Of a stretch of 28,020 nt of DNA, positions 6,958 through 14,919 are shown one piece after another. This stretch comes from CAZWSC01 sp964636385 (GTDB lineage: Bacteria; Eisenbacteria; RBG-16-71-46; CAIMUX01). The DNA lies in contig CAZWSC010000024.1 in assembly GCA_964636385.1 (NCBI GenBank), positions 1-28,020 of the forward strand. Direction: 5' to 3'. Made by a program: the position numbers and the translations under genes. The notes below the pieces were generated by a model, which did no database searches, had not been told where the DNA came from, and saw nothing but the letters and a program-made list of their open reading frames with translations. The stretch's first letter is position 1. Each line of letters begins with the position of its first letter.

Positions 6958-8691
6958 ATGCTGAGAACGGCACTGTTGCTTGCGGGCTCGCTGGTCGGCG
7001 GCGCCCTGGGATTGGCGCTCATCCCGGCGGGTGATGCCGTGGCCGGGCAGGATCCGGTGGTGATCTCGATGGAGGGCCGCTCGGTCCCACTCTCGGAGAT
7101 CGTTGCCCTTCACGAGCGGGTACAGGGCCCGGGCCGCTGGGCCGGCGAGAGCTTCGCCAGGCGCAGGGAGTTCGCTGATCTCGTCGGCAAGAAGGAGCTG
7201 CTCGTGCGCCATGCGCGGGAGTATCTGAACCACGAGCTTCCCGAGCGCGAGTCGATGATCAGGACCCGCTGGTTCGAGAAGTGGGTCATGCACCACTACC
7301 TGCCCGAACTGCAACTGCGGGTCGAGGTGCCTGCCGGTGTCACCGACTCGATCCGGCTCGAGCTGAGCTCCGAGCGCCATCTGCAGCACGTGATCTCCGG
7401 GAATCGCTCGCTGATCGAGGATGTGCTTCGGCGGGTTCGTGCGGGCGAGGAGATGGAGGCCGTAGTCGCTGCACACAGTTCCGAAGGCGGCGATGCCCTG
7501 ATCTACTCCGATGTCTCCTGGGTGACCCGGCCTCATATTGCCCCAGAGATCGCCGCGGTTCTCTTCGATGAGCTGGAGACCGTCGGCCAGGTTGGGGGGC
7601 CTGTGCAATCCCAGTATGGCTGGCACGCAGTCCGACTGGCAGGGATCCGCCAGGTGCCGCCCGACGACGTTTCCCCCGAGGCGCTGGCAATGGCCGAAAG
7701 CAGCTACCGCGGTGGTGTGATACAGGAGCGAATCGACGGCTGGGTGGAACAGTATGCCTTCAAGGTGCTGGAGGAAAACCTCGGGCCTGTGGTTCGTATC
7801 TTCAACGCAATGCACGATTCCCTCAACACTATGAAGGCGCAGGGCGACACCCCCGACTACCGTGCACTTAAGCCGCCTCTTCACAGGCTTGCTCCACAGG
7901 AGCGCTCAATGCCTCTCGTCATGTGGTCGGGTGGGCTGATGACCATCGGGGACTACATCGACGTGCTGCGGACCCTGGATCTCGACTTCTGGCCCACAAC
8001 CGGGGAGGCAGACCGCATCCGCACCCACGTGGACCGCGGCCTCAACCGCTGGATGGTCGGGCAGGAGGCGAGGAAGGACGGCTTCTTCGATGATCCTGAT
8101 CTCCGCGCCGGACTCCGCCGTAAGGAGGACGAACTCTTCGCCGAGGCCTTCTACCGGGACAACCTGGCGGTCTACCGCGACTCCGTGAGCAGTGAGGATG
8201 TACGGGCCTGGTGGTCGTCCAACAGGGAGCATTACCTTTCGCAGGATCTTGTTGGCTACGGCTTCATCCGCTTTCCCGCCGATCTGCGCGACCTTGCACT
8301 CGGCGCACATGAGCAGCTCTCCGCAGGCGCCCAGTGGAGAAACATAGCCGGCGACGCCAGGAAGGCGGATCGCAGGGTGGAGTTCGAGGCAAGGCTGGAT
8401 CCAACTGCGGACGGAATGTACCCGGGGATTACCGCCGCGGCGATGAAGTTCGCCCCGAAGCCGGACGGCACTCCGACGCTAACCGAGCCGATCGAGATCG
8501 ACGGCGAGTGGGTGATCCTCATGGTCTACTACCGCGCCCATCCCAACACGCTGAGCTTCGAGGAGGCGGCGCCCTTCGTGAAGCGTGATCTGCAGCGCCG
8601 GATTCTGGACGAGAGATTGGACGCCACGCTGGAGGACCTGACGCAGCGCTACAACCTGCGGATCAACGAGGCCGCGCTGCGCGGGTCGTGA
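6958..8691 (+). CDS. Exported parvulin-type peptidyl-prolyl isomerase (SurA/PpiD-like)
   Basis: 577 residues. The ATG at 6958 is chosen because GAAGGGAGA precedes it and a signal peptide follows (hydrophobic residues 5-23, ending near AVAG). A SurA-like N-terminal helical region has the 'KKELLVRHARE' pattern. A parvulin-like domain lies at about residues 138-230 (HLQHVISGNRS, DVLRRVRAGEEMEAV, and QSQYGWHAVRLAGI at its end). The C-terminal third is helical, and a second degenerate rotamase-like segment (GAQWRNIAG...PIEIDGEWVILMV) may occur near residues 450-550. The expected role is chaperone or proline isomerase for envelope proteins in the periplasm. Its stop lies 4 bases before corA, so the two are probably co-transcribed. 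Confidence 0.8.
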   Translation: MLRTALLLAGSLVGGALGLALIPAGDAVAGQDPVVISMEGRSVPLSEIVALHERVQGPGRWAGESFARRREFADLVGKKELLVRHAREYLNHELPERESMIRTRWFEKWVMHHYLPELQLRVEVPAGVTDSIRLELSSERHLQHVISGNRSLIEDVLRRVRAGEEMEAVVAAHSSEGGDALIYSDVSWVTRPHIAPEIAAVLFDELETVGQVGGPVQSQYGWHAVRLAGIRQVPPDDVSPEALAMAESSYRGGVIQERIDGWVEQYAFKVLEENLGPVVRIFNAMHDSLNTMKAQGDTPDYRALKPPLHRLAPQERSMPLVMWSGGLMTIGDYIDVLRTLDLDFWPTTGEADRIRTHVDRGLNRWMVGQEARKDGFFDDPDLRAGLRRKEDELFAEAFYRDNLAVYRDSVSSEDVRAWWSSNREHYLSQDLVGYGFIRFPADLRDLALGAHEQLSAGAQWRNIAGDARKADRRVEFEARLDPTADGMYPGITAAAMKFAPKPDGTPTLTEPIEIDGEWVILMVYYRAHPNTLSFEEAAPFVKRDLQRRILDERLDATLEDLTQRYNLRINEAALRGS

Positions 8692-8695
8692 CGGC

Positions 8696-9775
8696 ATGTA
8701 CAAGCTGAGGAAGCCCGGCCTGGGACTGCCGGGCGGCAGGAAGGCCGGCCTCCCGCCTGGGAGCCTCGTGCATGTCGGGGAGCAGAAGACCCCGCATGTC
8801 CACATCCACGTGATCGACTATGACGAGCGCGGCTTTCAGGAACACCCTGACGTACCGGTCGCCTCGTGCGCGGGGTTCAGGCACAGCCCTTCGGTCAGCT
8901 GGATCGACGTCGTTGGATTGCACGACCCCGGCGTGATCGGGGAGATGGGCGCGATCTTCGGCCTGCATCCCCTGGTGCAGGAGGACATCCTCAACACGAA
9001 CCAGCGCCCGAAGGTCGAGGTCTACGACGACTACGTATACGTCGTGATCAAGATGCTCATGCCGGATACCGTGAATGGCTCGATGATGGCCGAGCAGGTG
9101 AGTCTGATCATCGGGAAGGGGTTCCTGATCTCGTTCCAGGAGGCGCCGGGGGATGTGTTCGAGGGTGTCCGCACCCGGATACGCACAGGCAAGGCCCGCA
9201 TCCGCCGGAGCGGTCCCGACTACCTCGCGTACACGCTCATGGATGCGGTGGTCGACCGCTATTTTGTGATCCTGGATGACCTGGGGCAGAGGGTCGCGGA
9301 ACTCGAGGACGAAGTCCTCACCGATCCGAACGAGACCGCGCAGCACAGGATCTACCTCTTCAAGCGCGAACTGCTGACCCTGAGGAAGATGGTCTGGCCA
9401 CTGCGGGAGATGACCTCCGTCCTGCAGAGAACTGAGAGCGCAGTCTTGGAGTCGGGAACAGCCGTCTACCTGCGCGACCTGTACGATCACAGCGTACAGG
9501 TTCTGGACGCCCTGGAGACGATGCGCGAGATCACGCTCAGCCTCATGGATATCTACCTGAGCAGCATCTCCAACCGCATGAACGCGATCATGAAGGTGCT
9601 CACGATGATCGCGACGATATTCATACCGCTGACGTTCATCGCGGGGATCTACGGGATGAACTTCGAGTTCATGCCTGAGCTCGGCTGGAAGTGGGCCTAC
9701 CCCGCGGTGCTGCTGATCATGGCTCTGCTGACCCTGGGGATGGTCATCTACTTCCGCAGGAAGAGGTGGTTCTGA
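8696..9775 (+). CDS. corA: CorA-family magnesium/cobalt transporter
   Basis: 359 residues, near the usual length. A cytoplasmic N-terminal funnel domain (to about residue 290) has the family patterns HPLVQEDILNTNQRPKVE and YDDYVYVV, and a long helix leading to the membrane (MDIYLSSISNRMNAIMKVLT). Two transmembrane segments follow at the C-terminus, with the diagnostic selectivity motif YGMNFEFMPE between them, and a basic RRKRWF end. The protein forms a pentameric channel for Mg2+ (also Co2+, Ni2+). It starts 4 bases after the parvulin stop with no separate promoter seen, so it is the second gene of that transcript. Confidence 0.95.
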   Translation: MYKLRKPGLGLPGGRKAGLPPGSLVHVGEQKTPHVHIHVIDYDERGFQEHPDVPVASCAGFRHSPSVSWIDVVGLHDPGVIGEMGAIFGLHPLVQEDILNTNQRPKVEVYDDYVYVVIKMLMPDTVNGSMMAEQVSLIIGKGFLISFQEAPGDVFEGVRTRIRTGKARIRRSGPDYLAYTLMDAVVDRYFVILDDLGQRVAELEDEVLTDPNETAQHRIYLFKRELLTLRKMVWPLREMTSVLQRTESAVLESGTAVYLRDLYDHSVQVLDALETMREITLSLMDIYLSSISNRMNAIMKVLTMIATIFIPLTFIAGIYGMNFEFMPELGWKWAYPAVLLIMALLTLGMVIYFRRKRWF

Positions 9776-9846
9776 CGATGGGTTCAGGGATGGTAGCCCA
9801 AGATGCCTTCGATCGATCAGCGGCCATTCCTGCTGAGGAGGGGAAG

Positions 9847-11187
9847 ATGTCCTGTCAGCTCAACACTCGCTGGGGCGTATGCCGGGTAGCTGTTGTGCTT
9901 GTCCCGATGATCTGGATCCTGACTCTGTTCACTGCTGATGCCGGCGAGCCCGTGGGACCGGAAGGCGTTCTGCCGGGTGGACCGGAGGTTCATGAGCAGG
10001 CCAGTACGGAGAAACTGAGGCAGCTCGGAATCGAGGCTTTCGAAGCGGCGGACTATGTCTCCGCGGTCGAGTTCATTACACAGGCACTGGAGCACGCACC
10101 CCGGGACGCAGAACCGCATTACCTGCTCGGATACTACCTGCACTACCTATGCTATGACTCCGTCCCGCTCCCCGGCTTCAGCAGGGAGACATCCGACGAG
10201 GTACTCGCACATCTCAGCCGTGCAGTCGAGCTCGATCCGGGGATGGGGGATGCCCGGTACTTCATGTCGGCTGAGTATGGAGGGCGCGCAAGGGAGGAAC
10301 TGCGCCACGGTGATGTTAAAGCTGCCAGGAAGCAGCTGGTGGCGGCTCGGGATGCCGGCGGGTTCCCGGACTGGCTGCTGGAGTACGGCCGTAACACACT
10401 CGAATCCTGCGGGGAGGACGGCATCCTGATCCTTGGGGGCGACGCCGAGACCAACTCCGTCCACTATCTGCAACTGATCGAAGGTGTGCGCGCCGACGTG
10501 ACGGCCATTCCCGCGGCGCTTCTGGAGCGCCCATGGTTCATCGAGATCCTGACCCAAGGCGTCGAAGATGCCGTGAAGCCGGTGAAGATGGAGTGGAGCC
10601 TGGATCAGATCCGCGACATGCGCCCGTACAAGTGGAAGACGAACGTCGTCCGATTGCCGGTCTTGGGGGAGGATCCGGAGCGGTTCATCGAGTGGAAGAT
10701 TCACCCGGACTTGACACGCGGCGATGGACGGCAACTGCTCGGCGCCGGGCGCGCAGCGTTCGCGGAGATCCTGAGGGCGAACAGGTTCGTGCGGCCCGTG
10801 CACTTCTCGCCTGGCAGCCCCGTTCAACTTCGCGAAGGGCTGGAGGATCATGTCCGACTGTCAGGGTTCGCGTTCCGACTCGATCCCGGACCCGGCGCCG
10901 GCGAGATCGGGGTTGACCTGGAGCGCACGCGGGAGCTTCTTCTCGACGTGGCGCGCTATCGCGATCTCCCCACCGCAGTGGATACCGACATGCCCAGGGT
11001 CTCCGGGATCCTGCAGAACTACCGCGCCTGCTTTCTGAGGCTGGCGTCCGCGGAGCTGCAGCATGGGCGCAGGGAACAGGCGCAGGAGGTGCTGGAAGCG
11101 ATGGAGAAGCACGTGCACGAGTCGGTGCTCCCGATGCCTGCCGGGATGGCGGAGGCGGTGAGGAGGCTGGAAGCGGCGGCCCGGTAG
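9847..11187 (+). CDS. TPR protein with a DUF2723-like C-terminal segment
   Basis: 446 residues. Start 9847 follows GAGGAGGGG; a longer frame upstream overlaps corA and is not used. A hydrophobic segment at about residues 15-34 is a signal anchor or signal peptide. TPR-like helices follow (LRQLGIEAFEAADYVSAVEF, DAEPHYLLGYYLHYL, AVELDPGMGDARYFMSAEYG). The segment GILILGGDAETNSVHYLQ plus IEGVRADVTAI resembles the soluble part of DUF2723 membrane proteins (GDNDTF...LQ..EGVRPDV), but the multi-pass part is absent. A last helix pair (LRLASAELQHGRREQAQEVL) is again TPR-like. It is probably periplasmic or membrane-anchored. Function is unknown; a link to glycan or envelope assembly is only suggested by the DUF2723 likeness. 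Confidence 0.72.
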   Translation: MSCQLNTRWGVCRVAVVLVPMIWILTLFTADAGEPVGPEGVLPGGPEVHEQASTEKLRQLGIEAFEAADYVSAVEFITQALEHAPRDAEPHYLLGYYLHYLCYDSVPLPGFSRETSDEVLAHLSRAVELDPGMGDARYFMSAEYGGRAREELRHGDVKAARKQLVAARDAGGFPDWLLEYGRNTLESCGEDGILILGGDAETNSVHYLQLIEGVRADVTAIPAALLERPWFIEILTQGVEDAVKPVKMEWSLDQIRDMRPYKWKTNVVRLPVLGEDPERFIEWKIHPDLTRGDGRQLLGAGRAAFAEILRANRFVRPVHFSPGSPVQLREGLEDHVRLSGFAFRLDPGPGAGEIGVDLERTRELLLDVARYRDLPTAVDTDMPRVSGILQNYRACFLRLASAELQHGRREQAQEVLEAMEKHVHESVLPMPAGMAEAVRRLEAAAR

Positions 11188-11216
11188 CCGCACCGCCCCG
11201 GCGCAGCAGGCGGCCG

Positions 11217-12428
11217 TCACGCCAAGGGGGCCGGGGGAGCCAGGCGGGGAACCGGGGCGATCCGGGCATCCGGCTCAGGATCGGCCAGGCCCTCGAGCAC
11301 GGGGTTGACGGATGTGTCATCTCCGGTCGTCAGCGACAGACCGAAGTCCTCCAGAGGTGGATCGAGTTCCTTGGCGACATAGTCGCTGTTCATGAGGCGC
11401 AGGAGGGCCGCGTAGCTCGGACGGAAGCGGACGATATCGCCCAGCTTGAGCCCGGCCCTGTCCTCGCCTATGTTGAGCACGGTGATATCGCTGCTGGCGC
11501 CGGCTATGCGGAAGTCGGGGGACAGGGGGGTGAGACCCGCCACATCGGTGTCGAGCTGCCCGACCGTGACGAGGGCGCGATAGCCGCGCTGCCCGGGCTG
11601 ATAGTCATCCTCCTGGGTACTCTCAAACGGGGATATGCCGGCTGTCTCCCCTGAGGGCACGAGGCTCTTCTCCTTGATCTCGGCGATCTCGGCTTCCAGG
11701 ACGAAGACGTCGTCCCGCAGTCCATCCAGCGTGCCACCGTTCACCAGGTCGCTGCCGAGGAAGAGCGATTCTCCGATCCGGAAGTGGTTGATCGATCTGG
11801 GCAGCTTGCCGCTGAGCAGGAGCGGAAGGACCGCACTGGATCCTGCGGATATCAGCGGCAGGGGTCTGCCGAACTTCAGCTCCAGCAGTTCCCGGTAGAG
11901 AACGAGCTGCATGAACTGGTCGACGTTCGGGACCGCACCGGCCAGGCAGCCCAGGTTCGCGCCGATGCCCAGCACTTCTACGTTCTGCAGATGGAAGACC
12001 CTCTCGTAGAAGGAGACCAGCGTTCCGGGGAGGATGCCCTCCCGCAGATCACCCAGCTCGATCATGATGATGATCATGTGGCGGCGGTCCTGGCGGCGCG
12101 CCTCCTCATCGATCGCCTCGATGATGCGCATCTCGCTGTTCAGGCTCACGTCGGAGAGGGCGACAACATCGCCGACCGCGGACGGATGCGGCGGCCTGAG
12201 GTACCAGGACTCGAAGTCCGGTGAGATCCGTTCGATGGCCCGAAGATTGCGCAGGCGGGCGTCCGCCATCGACCTCACCCCGAGGTGCTGAAGGACCTTC
12301 AGGCCAGGGGCGTATCCGCACAGCATCTTGACGACCACGGTCCAGGACGCACCGTGTTCGCGCATCCATCCGGCGACCGTAGACATGTTGTGCTGCAGGG
12401 CATCAAGATGTATGACAACTCGTGTCAT
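11217..12428 (-). CDS. PLP-dependent amino-acid racemase (alanine/ornithine racemase family)
   Basis: 403 residues with the alanine-racemase-like TIM-barrel. The PLP-binding lysine is K34 in TVVVKMLCGYAPG. Other family patterns are DARLRNLRAIE, LRPPHPSAVGDVVALSDVSLNSE, IIIMIELGDLREGILPG, LGIGANLGCLAG and INHFRIGESLFLGSD. This is the subgroup of ornithine/alanine racemases (Orr, YhfX-like) rather than the peptidoglycan enzyme Alr. The start at 12428 is preferred over 12437 because it overlaps the GNAT stop as ATGA and has GAGGTGG upstream. It is translationally coupled to the acetyltransferase. The substrate cannot be told from the sequence. The last 60 residues are Pro/Asp-rich and look variable. 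Confidence 0.83.
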   Translation of the reverse strand: MTRVVIHLDALQHNMSTVAGWMREHGASWTVVVKMLCGYAPGLKVLQHLGVRSMADARLRNLRAIERISPDFESWYLRPPHPSAVGDVVALSDVSLNSEMRIIEAIDEEARRQDRRHMIIIMIELGDLREGILPGTLVSFYERVFHLQNVEVLGIGANLGCLAGAVPNVDQFMQLVLYRELLELKFGRPLPLISAGSSAVLPLLLSGKLPRSINHFRIGESLFLGSDLVNGGTLDGLRDDVFVLEAEIAEIKEKSLVPSGETAGISPFESTQEDDYQPGQRGYRALVTVGQLDTDVAGLTPLSPDFRIAGASSDITVLNIGEDRAGLKLGDIVRFRPSYAALLRLMNSDYVAKELDPPLEDFGLSLTTGDDTSVNPVLEGLADPEPDARIAPVPRLAPPAPLA

Positions 12429-12865
12429 CGAATCCACCTCATCTCAGCGTACTTCGATGTGAATCCCAACCGTTCGTACAGGCGTTTCGCCGGATTGTCA
12501 TACTCCACATGGAGCTTGACCGAGCCGGGACACTGATCCAGTGCATGTCTGATTATCTCCGCGCCGAGTCCCTGCCCTCGCATTTCCGGCTTAACCCCCA
12601 CGAAGAGCAGGATGTGTTCGGGGACGTATCCCTGCATCCCTGTCTTCAGCATGAGCACGGTGGCGATCAGCTTCCCGTCATCCTCTCCGAGTACCACGAA
12701 GCCGCCCATTCCGTCTGCATCGGAGAATGCGTAGTCGAGGGCCTTCCCGATGTCGGGAATGGTGTCCTCATAAGGCTTCAGGTTCTCGTGAAGAAATGTA
12801 GTCAGTTCGCGGCGGGTCAACCACCCGGGCAGATCGGGCTCCTTGCTGACAATGTGGATATGCAT
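12425..12865 (-). CDS. GNAT-family N-acetyltransferase
   Basis: 146 residues. The acetyl-CoA pyrophosphate-binding motif A is LLFVGVKPEMRGQGLGAEII, with the next strand-helix VKLHVEYDNPAKRLYERLGF (motif B), a typical GNAT end. I choose the ATG at 12865 (MHIHIVSKEPD); upstream in-frame sequence to 13102 is low-complexity and not family-like. The ribosome-binding site is only moderate (GAAGGAAGA about 12 bases upstream). The stop overlaps the racemase start by 4 bases. Likely substrates are a small amine, amino acid or protein N-terminus; the pairing with a racemase suggests an amino-acid or peptide substrate, but this is inference. Confidence 0.82.
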   Translation of the reverse strand: MHIHIVSKEPDLPGWLTRRELTTFLHENLKPYEDTIPDIGKALDYAFSDADGMGGFVVLGEDDGKLIATVLMLKTGMQGYVPEHILLFVGVKPEMRGQGLGAEIIRHALDQCPGSVKLHVEYDNPAKRLYERLGFTSKYAEMRWIR

Positions 12866-13187
12866 GAGCAGGTCTGTTCTTCCTTCGTTCGTGTGTGTTA
12901 CCCGGACGGCGGCATGTCGGCATCCGCGGGTAGCGTGGTCCTTCCGACGCGCGATCAGTATCCAGGCAGGCGTTCGCGGTGAGATGTCGCGGGGCGAAGA
13001 CCCATCTGAGTGTTGCCGCTGTCCGCCGACGCGGTCGGCATCAATGTCGTACTTATCTGGTTTAGCACATTTCGTCCCTGATGACAAGGGATGGGGCGGC
13101 ATCGGCAGATCACCGGGCTGGAGAAAGCGCGCAGGCGCCTGCGCTCGGCGCGGCTACCACGCCTGAGGGCATGGAGTTGCAGTGGGC
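12866..13187 (-). promoter_or_regulatory. Intergenic region with a candidate GNAT-racemase promoter
   Basis: This 322-base gap holds no credible gene. On the minus strand TTGTCA (13087-13082), a 17-base spacer and TAAACC (13064-13059) form a possible promoter: good -35, weak -10, preceded by TGTGC. It predicts a start near 13052 and a leader of about 187 bases. A small 5-bp dyad (TCCCT/AGGGA, 13076-13092) overlaps the -35. Confidence 0.35.
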
Positions 13188-13613
13188 CTATGAGCGGGGA
13201 TCAGGCATGGCAGGATCAGGTGGCGTATCACGGCGTCTGAGGAATCGCGCCTCCGCCCACGCAAGGACCCTGCCCTGCAGTGAGATCTCGGCTCTCAATC
13301 TGTGGATTCTCGACCTGCTTTCGAGAAGCCATGCCCGAAGATCCAGTTCCTCCATGCAGGGAACCGGACTCGCGAAACGTATGTACAGGTCGCCGGTCAC
13401 ACCCTGCACGCCATGATGGAACAGACAGTTCGTCATCGCCGCATCCAGCACTGCCGATACCACGCCGCCATGCAGGATCCCCTCGTATCCCTGCAATCTG
13501 GGATGTGCAGTGAACGAAGAGGCAACGGACAGATCATCCTCCCTGTGGAATCGCAGCCCGAGAGACCATGGGTTCATCTGTCCGCACAGGAGGCAGCGTT
13601 CGTGTCCGTTCAT
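13188..13613 (-). CDS. PaaI-type hotdog-fold thioesterase
   Basis: 141 residues from the ATG at 13613 (MNGHERCLLCGQMNP, the usual way this family begins). An alternative ATG at 13652 would overlap the preceding NifX gene by 17 bases, and neither has a strong ribosome-binding site. The hotdog signature is GYEGILHGGVVSAVLDAAM, with the HGG turn, followed by VTGDLYIRFASPVP and the closing strands. An N-terminal CxxC (C7, C10) is kept in this subfamily. It hydrolyses acyl-CoA or other thioesters. It is the last gene of the sigma54-controlled operon, 22 bases after the NifX stop. Its role among Fe-S/NifX proteins is unclear. Confidence 0.85.
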   Translation of the reverse strand: MNGHERCLLCGQMNPWSLGLRFHREDDLSVASSFTAHPRLQGYEGILHGGVVSAVLDAAMTNCLFHHGVQGVTGDLYIRFASPVPCMEELDLRAWLLESRSRIHRLRAEISLQGRVLAWAEARFLRRRDTPPDPAMPDPRS

Positions 13614-13635
13614 TGTGCTCAGGCTGACGGCCTGT

Positions 13636-13974
13636 TCAGTGGTCGCAGACATTGCCGCCAAGGGCCAGAGCTCCCGCCAGATACTGCTCCACGATGAGAT
13701 TCGGGAACTCGCCCGAGACTCCGACAACGACGTCGATGCCCTCCGATCTGAAGAGCTCGAGCGCACGCTGCCCCATTCCTCCGGCCAGAACGACTGTGGC
13801 TCCATGCTGGGCCATCCACCGGGGAAGGAGGCCGGGCTGGTGTGGTGGTGCCGCAAGCTCTTCGCTTCCGACGACACGACGTGCTTCGGGGTCCACGTCG
13901 ACCATCAGCACAGTGTCACAGCGGCCGAAGTGTCCTGAGAGTCGTCCATCCGATACGGGCACTGCAATCCTCAT
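13636..13974 (-). CDS. NifX/NifB-family Fe-Mo-cluster-binding protein (ORP-like)
   Basis: 112 residues, close to the usual length of stand-alone NifX/ORP proteins. Family motifs are MRIAVPVSDGRLSGHFGRC, PPHQPGLLPRWMAQHGA, VVLAGGMGQRALELF, GIDVVVGVSGE and the C-terminal GNVCDH. In the ORP protein of Desulfovibrio this fold carries a Mo-Cu sulfide cluster; in NifX and NafY it holds FeMo-cofactor precursors. Cys19 and the last Cys are possible ligands. Start 13974 has GGAGG 6 bases upstream. The gene begins 1 base after the stop of the MinD-type ATPase. Of the three NifX-like proteins here it looks closest to the canonical ORP, but which one carries metal is unknown. Confidence 0.87.
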   Translation of the reverse strand: MRIAVPVSDGRLSGHFGRCDTVLMVDVDPEARRVVGSEELAAPPHQPGLLPRWMAQHGATVVLAGGMGQRALELFRSEGIDVVVGVSGEFPNLIVEQYLAGALALGGNVCDH

Positions 13975-13975
13975 G

Positions 13976-14890
13976 TCAGTCCTCCAGTTTTCGGTTCTGA
14001 TGAGATGTCTGAACACGGCGCATAAGCGTGTTCCACAGGCAGCGGATGTCAGCGGCTGCGGGTGTGTCGGTTTCCACAACCGCGCGTCCCTGCATCTGTG
14101 CGGCGGTGACCCCGGGGTCAAGGCGTATCCTTCCGACCGGATGAGCGCCCAGGTCCCAGGCGAGCGATTCGATTCTGTCCGTGACGTCCGGGTTAATGTC
14201 CCAGCGGTTGACGCACACCGATGTCGGGATGCGGAAGTGGGCGGCGAGTTCGATCGCCCGGCGCAGGTCGTGTTCTCCGGAGAGGCTCGGCTCCGTAACG
14301 AGCAGGAGATGGGACGCGCCTGTCACGGAGGCGATCACCGGGCAGCCGATTCCGGGTGGTCCGTCGATGATGACCAGCGGGACATTGGCCGCCGCAGCAA
14401 GGTCCCTTGCCTTTGCCCGCAGCAGTGAGACCAGCTTGCCGGAGTTCTCTCCGGGGATATCGAGCGATGCGTGTGCCATCATGCCCGCCCTCGTCCGCGA
14501 GATCCTCCACTCGCCGCAGCGGCGCATCGGGAAACTGATCGCATCGGAGGGGCAGAACCGTACGCATACTCCGCATCCCTCGCAGTCTGCCTCCCCGACC
14601 CTGCAGGCGGAACTGCCGTTTGATCCGGGTTCACAACTGATCGCGTGGAATCTGCACAGATCGCTGCAGAGCCCGCATCGGTTGCATTTGTCCTTATCGA
14701 TGACGGCAAGGTGGCCGGCCGTGAAGTCGCCCTTCTCTTCAGTGCGTGGGGACAGCACGATGTGCATGTCCGGGGCGTCCGTGTCGCAATCGGCCAGTAC
14801 GACCTGGTCGGCCAGGATCGCCAGCGATGCGGCCAGGCTGGTCTTCCCGGTGCCGCCCTTTCCGCTGAGTACTGCCAGTTCCTGTGTCAT
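13976..14890 (-). CDS. MinD/Mrp-type ATPase with ferredoxin insert (second copy)
   Basis: 304 residues. The deviant Walker A motif is GKGGTGKT (residues 10-17), with the next motif LADCDTDAPD. Two 4Fe-4S ferredoxin motifs are inserted after it: C69, C72, C75, C79 and C103, C106, C109, C113. The P-loop ATPase core then resumes (IDGPPGIGCPVIASVTGA, LLVTEPSLSGEHDL, VCVNRWD). This layout is that of the MinD-like (4Fe-4S) ATPases found beside orange-protein genes, which probably help assemble or insert a metal cluster. ATG 14890 is chosen for its position just before the P-loop, with GGGAGG upstream; an ATG at 14923, overlapping the previous stop as ATGA, would add 11 residues. Confidence 0.92.
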   Translation of the reverse strand: MTQELAVLSGKGGTGKTSLAASLAILADQVVLADCDTDAPDMHIVLSPRTEEKGDFTAGHLAVIDKDKCNRCGLCSDLCRFHAISCEPGSNGSSACRVGEADCEGCGVCVRFCPSDAISFPMRRCGEWRISRTRAGMMAHASLDIPGENSGKLVSLLRAKARDLAAAANVPLVIIDGPPGIGCPVIASVTGASHLLLVTEPSLSGEHDLRRAIELAAHFRIPTSVCVNRWDINPDVTDRIESLAWDLGAHPVGRIRLDPGVTAAQMQGRAVVETDTPAAADIRCLWNTLMRRVQTSHQNRKLED

Positions 14891-14919
14891 CGCGACGCAG
14901 CCTCCCGCCGGATAATCGA

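Noticed and set aside
12866..13102. N-terminal extension of the GNAT gene
   Set aside because: The extension is low-complexity and does not match the family, which starts near MHIHIVSKEPD.
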